NCBI GenBank assembly: GCA_008638375.1
Contig: CM018035.1
Location: 36,205,824-36,269,823 of the forward strand
Origin: Nyssa sinensis
Taxonomy: Eukaryota > Streptophyta > Magnoliopsida > Cornales > Nyssaceae
Direction: 5' to 3'
Length of the DNA stretch: 64,000 bases
This document shows, piece after piece, positions 1 through 9,693 of this stretch (within the stretch, counting starts at the first letter, position 1; every line of letters starts with the position of its first letter). Both the position numbers and the translations under genes were made by a program. The notes under the pieces were generated by a model, which saw only the letters and a list, made by a program, of their open reading frames with translations, did no database searches and was not told where the DNA came from.

Positions 1-2287
1 TTTCGTTAACTTCATAGTCACTACAATACCACCTATTGGTGATCTTAACTTATGCTTAGATCGTAATTAAATTCTAATTCCTATTTTAGGTGTATACTTT
101 TTATATATACTCTTCTGGTAGCTTCATTAAATCATAAGGTTTGATTTTATTACTTTACATATTTACATATCATATTTTTTCGTACTTCATTTCATAATAT
201 GGACCTCACCATTGAGTTTGGAACGTTGAAGAAAGTCAATTTAGACTTTCTTGGCTTTTTATTTGGCTTTGGGCACGTTAGGGGCAATTTAATAATTTAC
301 ACTTTAACGTGTCTTATTTTTTCAGAGTCCCATTTCATGAAACGGAACCCGTCATTGGGTCCATAACGTCCAAAATAGTCAAAATACACTATTTGTTTAC
401 TTTATTTGGACTTCGTTTGCCCTATTTTTAACTTAGGGGTATTATTGAAACATTTCTCATTTAAATATATTAATTTAATATTAAATAAATTTTTGGTGGG
501 CCATAGTATAATTTTTCAGAAGTTCTGGGGTCAAAATACAATTTCCCTAACTCTCGGTCTAAACCAATGGGTTTTGAGCTTCAAAACCCTAAATCGGTTT
601 AAAACTTACTCAACCAGCCGGTTCAGTCTATTCCAGCAAACCTGAATAAGATAGCCAACCCCTTGTCCTATCCATGGTTTAGCTTAATCTTAATTCTGAT
701 TTTTGTTTCTTATCCTTGTAACCAAACATCCCGATTTTAATTTTAAACTTATAACACCACTTCACACGATGTCGTCCCACTTAAATCTTTTATGCAATAG
801 GTCGGGCCCTGACCCGAACCCAGATCCGGCCCAACCCAATTCGATCCAACACTATACATCATCTTTCCCAACTCCCCTCACTGTAACCCTAGTTTCTATA
901 AACCCAATCTTCCAATTTCATGAATTTTACACCACTGAGACTTTCTATTATTGATTCTAAACCATTTTTGAAACATCAAGGGATGGTTTGGCATTGGTTT
1001 GGGGTTCCAGTTTGGCCTCATGGTCATGATTTAGAATATGATACCCAGACCTGTAACTTGGCCCTACAAACTCATTTTTGAGTCAAATTTCATGAGGTTT
1101 CTTCTGGGATGATTCATTTTTCATGGGGTTCACGTTCTTATCTTCAAAAGTGGGTTTAGGAGTCCAAAATAAGGACTGGATTTTATGACCGAAACCTGCA
1201 ACTCAGGTTTTAGGGTTCATTCTTTGAGTTTTAGGGTCACGGTCTAGTGTTTTTAAGACATTGGGATGGTCTAGTTTGGGTTCCAATACACAAATTTAGG
1301 TGTGGTTTACTTTGATTCAGACCTGCACCAACATCTCCGGATTTTTGTTCAATCTGAATTTTTAAATTTCTCACTCGACTCTATACGATTTTCAGTCATT
1401 ATTCTTGCAAATTAAAGCTTATACTGTGTAAATTAAGACCTTTTATTGCATGCTTTAAATCTGAACATAATTAAACAAAACTCAATCGAGATTATACCTG
1501 TTTCAGTTGATTTTTCTCAAGTCCTTCCTTCTTCAGTTTCTTTTCCTTCATCTTCTCTCCCTTCCTCTACACATTTCTGTCTTTCTCTCTCTCCTAATTT
1601 CTCTTTTAAACTGACCATGTGGTCGGTGACAATGCCACCTGTTGGCTTCCATGTTTGCATGGAGAACACTTATACAAAATGCATTGTTATCACATGGCTG
1701 CCGACCTTCTTCATCATTCCTTCATTTCACATTTTTTTTTTATACATATATATATGGAGAACAGTTACATGCTACTTCTTTTTTTTTATTCATTTTTCAC
1801 ATATATATATATACTTATATTGGCAGCCATATATACTTATATATATATATATATACACACACACAATAGGTAGTGTATTATTTCATGTATAGTTATACAT
1901 ATGTATATATACTTTTGCATATGTATGTATACATTTGGTCATGCACACATAATACACACTTAATATGTGTATTTCTCATATGTGTGTTTTTAACATATTT
2001 TAACTTCAATTATTTTAACATAATATTATTATTAATATATATATATATATTGTTTTATTTTTCACTCGTTACCCGGCTTAATACTCATTGTCCATGTCTT
2101 GATTTTATAATCGTGACTTTGTTCATTTGAATTTACTTTCTTGGAATCGACTGCGTTATTTAAGGTCTTGGTATTTCCGAAATCATTATTTACTTTTCAA
2201 TTAAATTTCCTTAAATTTTTTTCCATTAAGGGTCACTAATTAATAATTAGTGACTTAATAATCATTTTATCGGGTTGGGGTGTTACA
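1..2287 (-). mobile_element. Partial long LTR of a Ty3/gypsy-type element, minus strand, cut by the window edge
   Basis: The right end reads CGGGTTGGGGTGTTACA, the reverse complement of a TGTAACACCCC LTR start, so the LTR lies on the minus strand. Its other end is outside the window. Blocks shared with the other long LTRs here are visible: 'ATATGGACCTCACCATTGAG' near 199, a GGGCAATTTAATAATTTACA block near 281, a GTCGGGCCCTGACCCG box near 801, and TA/CA microsatellites at about 1740-2050. The bases after it (GATGA, 2288-2292) may be one half of the target duplication. Short frames across 1446-2130 are Ile/Tyr-rich microsatellite translations, not genes. It is probably a solo LTR inside the element that follows, but this cannot be proved without the left end. 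Confidence 0.7.
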
Positions 2288-2386
2288 GATGAGATTTTTC
2301 TATGGGGTCCAGTTGATATGGTCTATATTGTTTATTTAATTTTCTTTTTGTTTGAGGACAAACAAAGTTTTAAGTTTGGGAGTGTT
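2288..2386 (+). mobile_element. 3' end of the internal region of a Tat/Athila-like retrotransposon with polypurine tract
   Basis: The stretch contains GAGGACAAACAAAG followed by AAGTTTGGGAGTGTT and then a TGATGA LTR start. A 'gaggacaa...aagtttggg' run just before the 3' LTR is characteristic of the Tat/Athila group of plant Ty3/gypsy elements. The purine-rich run at about 2371-2386 would be the polypurine tract that primes plus-strand DNA synthesis. Only about 100 bp remain, because the LTR to the left interrupts the element. Confidence 0.5.
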
Positions 2387-5300
2387 TGATGACTTGCATA
2401 ATTTAGAATATTTTATTGCTTCTTAGCTTTAAACTTTAGTCTAATTCATTTATTTTCTGGGTGATTTTAGGCTTCATTGTCATTATTTAAATTTTATTTC
2501 AGATTTGAAGAAATTGAAACAACCCAGTCATCTATGGACTCTCTCTCATTCAATAAAGAGGCTATTGTAAATTATTGGCTCAATCCATAATTACTTGGGC
2601 TGTCCAACCAAAAGCCCAGAAAAAGAAATGCTAGCTCAAGAGGCCTCTCCATCATTTAGGGCTTAAAAAGAGAAGTTGCGGCAGGAAGTAAAAAACAAAA
2701 GCCCAGGAAAAAGGTGCTAGATCCTGGGCTATAACCATGGGTGTAGGGCTTAGGGGTCTTGTATCTAAAAAGGAGAGGCAGCTTGGAGATCACAGGGAGA
2801 GCGGCTATTGTAATATCCCGACCCGGGATACGTCACGTATACCGAGGTAGGTCGGTTAAAACATGTAACTTAAACGATAAGATATGAATGTCATAGTATT
2901 CTCATGGAAATGAAAGACTGGAGACTGTAATCACGGAAATGAATGACCAAGGCTGGGTAACACCCGAGTATCACAGGGCATTGCATCGAAATGCGTGTAT
3001 GCACGCATTCCCATGCATGCATACGTGAACGTAGATACATAGCTTGATTGAAATCAGTGTATGCAAATATGATTTAAAATAGAATTAGACCCCCACATAT
3101 ACATGTATATACATGTATAAAAGAAGTGTATTTCATGTGTATATATGTATAAGATATAATGTATTATACATGTATGATGTATTTATGTATATATGTATAT
3201 TTACATAAGAAACAAAAAGAAAGGAAAAAGGAAAAAGGGGAACTGCCTTGGGCAGTATGCAGGCACCAAAGAGAGTGTGTGTGTCGGCTATGTGAGAAAT
3301 GTGTGTGTTATATATATATAATATGATATATATATATATACATAAGTGCCCAACAAGTCTCCAAGCCATTTAATGCAAAGGTTGCATTTGGCAGAGAGAG
3401 CACAGGTTCTAGGTCAAAGAAAGAGGCCATAGAAGGGGGAGGAACCGAGAGAGAGAGAGACAGAGAGAGAGAAAAGAGAGAGAGGCGGTGGAAACTCTCT
3501 CTACAAATATAAGCCTACGGGTGTGGGTTTAAAGGCACAAACGAGACCAAATTTGATAGAACACTTTGGCAAAGAGCTAAGGAGCATAAACAGGAAGTTT
3601 GGAGGGTCACAGTGAGCTGAAATCCGAAACCCAGGTAAGTACATCAAGTTCTGTTTTTGAGATTTTAAGCATGTATATTTGATCTAAATTCAGGGTCTTA
3701 ATAAGCATGCTTCTAGCTTTTAAATGCAAGAAAAATGATAGAAAAAGGTTTAGAAACCATGGAGATATCCCAAGTTGCAGGTTTCATGGATAATTTCGGG
3801 TTCCATGAATTCATGCTTAAAACTTTGATGTTTGTTTATGAAAATAGTCCTTAGAGGTGCAGGAAACCATTTAAAATGGATTAGGGTCAAAACAGTGTAC
3901 AAATAGTCACGAAATAGGAAGGATATGGGTCACCGAAAAATCGGCCGGAGATACTTAGGCTCTATTTCGTGAAGTTATGAAGGGATTTAAAGGAAATGGA
4001 AAATGGATTTGAAATCCTTAGGAGAAGGGGAAGAGAATGACATTTAAAAAGGGCCGAAATCTCACCGAAAAATAAGTCACCGTCGCCGGAGAAGGTGACT
4101 GTGCACGCCGGAACCCTACCGGAGACGTGGGGAAGACGATCGGAAAAGCGTGGGGGCTATCGGGTCAAAACTGGGATGGATCCGGGTTCGGATCGGGTCG
4201 GTACCCGACCGGATATGAAACGGACCGAAGCTGTGTCGTTTTGGGTTTCTAATTAAATGGATTTGGGCATGTTTGGTTGCAGGAATAATAAATAGAAATT
4301 GGGTTTTGGGGTTAACCGAAACAGGGATAAGGATAGGGAATTGGGTTATTGAAATCCGGTTCTTGAATGAAAGTGAACCGTTTGGTTCAGGGCAAGGGTG
4401 GACCGGTCTAGGGTTTTTAGGTCTGAACCAACTGGTTCAGACCGCAGCTTATGGGATTTATAAACCGGCCCCAAATAGTTTGGGAAATTACACTGTTGCC
4501 CAAGTATAAAAAATTAATTTAAATATTAATTTTACAATAATGCCCCTATTCCAAAAAGAGGTCAAATGAAGTCCAAACGACACAAATGAATAGTCAAAAC
4601 CTATTATCTCGGACGTTCTGAGTCCAATGGTGGGGTCCGTTTTACGAGACGGAACCCCGAAGCATAAAATACCGTAAAAGTGCAAAATGACTATTTTGCC
4701 CTTTTTAGTACAAAAGTCCAAATGGAATTCCGCGAAAGCCTAAACCGACTTTCTTCGGCATTCCGGACTCAATGGTAAAGTCTAAAATAGTATTTGAAAT
4801 ACTTATGATAGAAAAGCATAAAATTTGATGAATAGCATTTATTCTGAAACGTATTCACTGATATATAGGGAACTCAAAAGGCAAGGGTATACTCACGGAT
4901 TTCTAAGATAGAAGCACGATAGAGGTAAGTGGATCACTTTCTCTTACATGTGGTGTTCCCACAAGCCAAGTTTATTCTTTTACTGCCAAACTCGTACTCT
5001 TGAAAGTATTGATATCCATGTGTTCCACATTTTGATATTTTCTATCTTGTGGACATATCATTGACTGATGTATCACTGTTACCATGTTTCACTGTGCTTT
5101 GAAAGCACATATGTTATTGCTATCCACTTTGTGATATTGTTCTATCTAGTGGACCTTGATTGATTGCTATATCATTGTTATCATGTTGAACCATGCCTTA
5201 AAAGGCCTACTACTGTATCCTCATTGAATGAATGATATTCCATTTTTATATTCTATGGAATTAGTATGATCATGACATGTTTATGGACACGGGAGTTGTG

Positions 5301-7391
5301 CTCAGTCACAACAACCATCTGATGCTATCTGATTAAATGGGACCTACAGGTCAAGTCTGTGAACGGACAAATGGCAAATTATTGGAATTGACTGGGGGGT
5401 ATGCCGGGCCCCAAAAGATCGAGGGTCTGCCGAGCCCTGAAACAGAATAACAGCATCTCTTATGATTAACAGAATTGATTGTTGAATGGCACTATTTCCT
5501 TATAATTCTTCAAGTCTCGAAAGACTTGCATTGATTGATTTGATTGTGATCGGTTCATTGTGGCAGTACTTCATTGTTGTTATACTTTCATTTTACACTA
5601 TTACTTCTGATTGTGTATTGTGATTACCTTTCATTGGCCCTCGTGGCAATTATGTTTCATTGGCTATCATTATCTATTCATGGATACACATTGATCATCG
5701 ATACCAGTGTTGGAGATCTGTTTTACTTACTGAGCTTTGTAGCTCATTCCACCCCATTTACCCCATTTCAGGTGATGACGCTGCGAGACCCCAGTAGGAG
5801 TCTGAAAGCGTAGGGGGGGCATTTTGAAGTATTGTATCAGTCTATGTTAGTTCTCCCATGTATTCACCACCCCCGGGTGCTGGTGACGGTTTAGTTCTCA
5901 TTTTGAATTTTGTAGAACTATGTCATGTATTAATAAGACTTCCGTTGTTTAATGTATTTAAAAAGACTTCCGCTGGATTACTGTAACAGATAAATGACTT
6001 CCGCTGTTTATTGTTTTAAATTTTTATTACATTGCATGTTAGTACTATGATACAGGAACGAAAAAAGTAGGGACGGCCTTCGGGTCGGCCCCGCGACACG
6101 AGATCCGCATAGGGTGGGTTTCGGGTCGTGACAGCTATGCAGGAACAAAAATGAGCGGCGTAAGGAAGAAAAGAATTAGAAAAGCAGAGCAGCGCAAGAG
6201 AGAGAAAAAGTAAAGAGAAAGCGGCGACTGGGGATTGTTTTGCTTGGCGTGGCTACAAGCAGGAAAGACTAAAAAGTGAAAGAGGGAAATAAAAAAAAGA
6301 ACCAAAAGCAAGCGACTGGGCAGAGCAAGCGGCTAAAGGAAAAGAAAAGAACCAACGGGTGACGGCTTGAGAAAAAAAAAAAAAGCAAAAAGAGAAAAGG
6401 GGCCCGGACAGAGGATTTAAGAAAAGAACAAAGAAAGCGGCGCAAAACGACTGAAGAAAAAAACAAAAGAAGAAAAAGAAGCACCGCAAGCAGGAGAGGC
6501 GCTGAACAAAGGGAAGAGAAAAAGAAAAGCAAGCGCTGCGACTAAGAGAAAAAAGAGAGAAGAAAAAAGCTGCTGCAGCTTGGCTGCTGCACTGCGGGTT
6601 GCAATGAGTATTTTTTAGTGTTCATCTTCTTCCATCCCTCTAAGAAAAAATTATGGTGAACTCGTTTATGTTGAATTTAATTTTTAGCATGAATTAAATT
6701 TTCTTTATTCTGGGAAAACGATGCAATCTAGTTTCGAACTATGCTTGTTTTTCTATGCTAATTTAAAGTAATTCTCTTTCATGTTTGTCTGATTTATTCT
6801 GAGCTTCTTGCTTCTAATTAACTGGCCATTAATTAAATGATTTTAATCTTGTGATTTGCTGTCGAAAGAGGGAATTATAGGATGGATCTTGGATATTTCA
6901 GCATTGGTGAATATAGAGATCGAAAGACTTGTATGAACCTATGTAGTATTAAAAATTATTGGTCTTATTGCATTCTTGCTTTTTTAATTTCCATACTCTT
7001 GTGTAAAATGATGAACAAGAATAGTTTCCAATTGACTGTCGAAAGAGGCTTTTGGATGATTTGGAGATTTGCTAACAAACATAGAGAATTAAATTCAAAT
7101 AGTTAGATGAGTAAAGCATAGTGAGTGATTAGGTGAAATCAACTTTCTAGAAGTTTTCTCTCCCATTAATTTAATTTTTGAACATCTTTCTTTTACTTTG
7201 AGTACTTTCTTTGAATTGATTTTATTTTAAATTGCAATCACAAAAATCTTAGTGGATTTTCTAGATAAATTCAAGATTAGCATAATTTTTTTATTTTTCA
7301 AAAGTAAGTTACCAATCCCTAACGACGATACTCTTCTCATCACTTTACTATAAAACTACGATGCTGTGCACTTGCAGTTTTGCACCAATCA
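2387..7391 (+). mobile_element. Tat/Athila-like 3' LTR, split by solo LTR S1a
   Basis: The LTR begins TGATGACTTGCATAATTTAG directly after the polypurine tract. It ends GTGCACTTGCAGTTTTGCAC plus CAATCA. A 'gtgcacttgc...gcacc(a)atca' end is common in LTRs of this group. Without the 3325-bp S1a insertion and its 5-bp duplication the LTR is about 1.68 kb. It holds purine-rich stretches (6139-6560) but no credible ORF. The small frames at 6253-6532 and 6882-7106 have no recognisable domain. Group assignment rests on terminal motifs only. Confidence 0.5.
2809..6133 (+). mobile_element. Solo LTR S1a, 3325 bp, TSD GCTAT
   Basis: It starts TGTAATATCCCGACCCGGGA and ends GGGTTTCGGGTCGTGACA. It is flanked by the perfect 5-bp duplication GCTAT at 2804-2808 and 6134-6138. 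There is no primer site, polypurine tract or coding region inside, so it is a single LTR left after LTR-LTR recombination. Visible modules are a TA/TG-rich segment near 3290-3345, a hairpin at 3365-3392, CAGGTAAGT at 3632-3640, a GGGTCGG box near 4190, the palindrome GCAAAATGACTATTTTGC at 4682-4699, GAGGTAAGT at 4922-4930, hairpin TGAGCTTTGTAGCTCA at 5731-5746 and TTTCAG at 5766-5771. It is the same family as S1b. Confidence 0.92.
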
Positions 7392-7705
7392 AGTTTTTGT
7401 TTCTCTCTCTTGTGGTGCTCTGCTTTTCTAATTCTTTTCTTCCTTGCGTCGTTCGTTTTTTGTTCCTGGGCAGCCGCTCTCCCTTTGATCTCCAAGCCAC
7501 CTCTCCTTTTTATACACAAGACCCCTAAGCCCTACACGCATGGTAGCAGCCCAAGATCTAGGGCCTTTTTCCTAGGCTTTTTTTTTTACTTCCTGCCACA
7601 ACTTCTCTTTTTAAGCCCTAAACGATGGAGAGGCCTCTTGAGCTAGCGTTTTATTTTTGGGCTTTTGGTTGGGCAGCCCAAGTAATTATGGATCGAGCCA
7701 ATAAT
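7392..7705 (-). mobile_element. Truncated inverted copy of the Tat/Athila-like LTR
   Basis: Read on the minus strand this segment matches the plus-strand LTR at about 2571-2808 continued at 6139-6210, joined across the S1a insertion site. Matching phrases include ATTATTGGCTC, TTGGGCTGTCCAACC versus GGTTGGGCAGCCCAA, and AGAATTAGAAAAGCAGAGCA. It therefore shows roughly the state before S1a inserted. It abuts the end of the plus-strand LTR at 7391 without a recognisable duplication, so it arose by rearrangement or by truncation of a neighbouring element. The frame at 7380-7646 is incidental. Confidence 0.75.
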
Positions 7706-7993
7706 GTATGAAGCCCTCAAGGCAGTGACATGTAATATTATAAAGTCTTTAAGTTTTTAGTTATACTCTGAATGTTAAATCATGTATGTTATGTAAAGAG
7801 CGGCAGTACCGGACGGGTGTGCGTAAATTAAAAATAAGAAAAGAAAAGAAAAAGTTTTTCACGCTTCCGCAATCACATGTCGCATATCTATCCGATACCG
7901 CTGCTTATGCGAGCCTTCGCCCTAAGGTCCTCGGGCCTGAAGGTGGCGGTCGCGATCTGGTAATCTGTACAGGCTGGGTTTCGGGTCGTGACA
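7706..7993 (+). mobile_element. 3'-terminal LTR fragment of TRG/S4 type
   Basis: It matches the last 290 bp of S4 (55979-56270) in the same orientation. Shared text includes AGCCCTCA, ATTATAAAGTCTTTAAG, GAGCGGCAGTACCGGACGG and the terminal GGGTTTCGGGTCGTGACA ending at 7993. The 5' part of the LTR is missing and the junction with the inverted fragment at 7705/7706 is abrupt. Confidence 0.8.
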
Positions 7994-8195
7994 CCATGAG
8001 GTGTGTATATGATATATGTATATATGTATATATGAAATTTAATGGCCATCACCCTCACTCCCATACTCTATCTCAATCAACAGCCATACCTCACAGATTT
8101 GGGCCATCCTTTCTCCCATTCCTCTTCACCTAATAACATATAATATACATATATTGTACATAGGCACCTTACCTCCCTTAACTTCATGTCTCCTC

Positions 8196-8234
<39 letters not shown>

Positions 8235-8537
8235 TATATAATATATGCCACACACACACTCACCCATCTAATGTATATATTAAATTTTTCATATATATAT
8301 ATATATTTACAATGTACACACATGTATGCACACTTGGCCATATGTACATACACACCACACCTTAAATGTGTGTATGTGAGTGTGTTTATATAAATTTTAA
8401 TACTCATAATTTCTCATATTAAAGTAATTGTGTAATTTAAAATTAATTATTCTTTTAAGTGTATCATCTTTACACTAATTTCTCATAGCCTCGTAATGCA
8501 TGCCATATGACCCGATATTTTTGGGTCAGGGTATTAC
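7994..8537 (-). mobile_element. 5'-terminal LTR fragment, minus strand
   Basis: The right end TTGGGTCAGGGTATTACA is the reverse complement of a TGTAATACCCTGACCCAA LTR start. Read on the minus strand the next bases (GGGTCATATGGCA, then a tract like TACGAGGCTATGAG) resemble the beginning of S4 at 41241 (GGTCATATTGGCACGAAC). The fragment contains a long (TA)n run at about 8199-8232 and CA/TG-rich DNA. Its 3' part is missing. Confidence 0.65.
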
Positions 8538-9693
8538 AAGTTAGTTGTGATATGACCGCATACTAGCCTCATGTATTGATTTTGCTTTTCGCATTCACTA
8601 CTAGATTGATTTAGAAATTGAACTACTAGTTGAACATAGAAACAGAACTCCTAAGTTATATGTTAACTGTTCAATTTCTACCCAGAGAATGATTGATGAT
8701 AGATATTATGCATGAAACAAGTAGTGTATGATGAGAATGCTTAAGATTTTGATACTAGAAATACTGAAGGAGGTTTCGATAAACGATATAAACAGATAAA
8801 CGAGACCTGAATAGAAGATAGTATTTATACTTAAGAAAATTGGAAAGAATCATAGCAATAGTGAAATAAATAATCTTGAATGATTATTCTATCTTATGGA
8901 AGCATGTATTTGATATCTATTGAGTTACAGTTTGATGATTGTTATATTGAGGGAATCATTGAGAATTGAATTATTGTTTATAGACTAAGAACTTGATGTT
9001 CGTGATTAGATGATTGCCCTATATTATGAGAATCAGACGTTCCATAATGAACAAGGGCAACAGTTAGTTCATGTTGAAAGATAGAAGTAACATAGAATTA
9101 GGAGTTGTGTCGGTTTGAAAAGCAATGGATTTGATAGAAATATCTAAATGGAGTGGTGATACCTTGGAGGGGTAATAGAATTGATGGTGACATCTAGACA
9201 GAGCAGTAACACCTTAAAGGGTAGTATTTGTGACAGGTGACACTTGATTAGAATACTTATACATTCTAAAAAGAAATAGATGTAAAATGAATCAAGACAT
9301 AAGAGCTAATCTGAAAGAAACTTAAAGGGGGTAAGTACAGTGGAGTTGATAAACCTTATTGATTAAGTAATAGATTGATGGCGTACCTGAAATGTAAAAA
9401 GTCTTGAGTAAGTTATAGATAAACCCTGATAAAGTAAAAGATGAGTAGAGTTTGAAGATGTTTATTTAATAACCGAAGCTGTTGGAAGTTGATATTTTGA
9501 AATACTCTTGACAATTTTAGAAAAATAGAAAAATGATCTGATATGACTGTAAAACTTGATTCTCAGAAGAAATTTTTTTATCTAGTTAATGTAAACATCT
9601 GTTCGAGTTATATACGATGCTAGCGAGACCACGGGATCCACTAGAGTAGAAATGTTAAGTTTGGGGACAAACTTATTTTTAAGGGGGTAAGAA
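8538..9693 (+). mobile_element. 3' internal region of the S2 element, ending in a polypurine tract
   Basis: No protein-coding frame is visible. Parts are repeated elsewhere in the window on the same strand. 8910-9240 matches 21839-22188 (GATATCTATTGAGTTACA, GATTAGATGATTG). 9328-9500 matches 56443-56600 (AAAAGTCTTGAGTAAGTTAT). All three are the same 3' untranslated internal region of one retrotransposon group. It ends TTTGGGGACAAACTTA and then AAGGGGGTAAGAA (9681-9693), the polypurine tract next to the LTR. The pol region is absent. Confidence 0.75.
9681..9693 (+). other. Polypurine tract of the S2 element
   Basis: AAGGGGGTAAGAA lies immediately before the TGTAATACCC LTR start at 9694. A 'ggggacaaac' motif 20 bp upstream is the usual neighbour of the tract in plant Ty3/gypsy elements. 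It would prime plus-strand DNA synthesis. Confidence 0.85.

Noticed and set aside
1446..2130. Overlapping ORFs rich in Ile, Tyr and Phe
   Set aside because: They are translations of TA/CA microsatellites and T-rich LTR DNA. The same kind of frame recurs at 8077-8393, 10021-10358, 14687-14969, 35512-35769, 41131-41349 and 57755-58127.
7706..7740. TGTAATATTATAAAG as an LTR start
   Set aside because: The same text lies inside S4 (near 56006), well within the LTR, so it is internal sequence.
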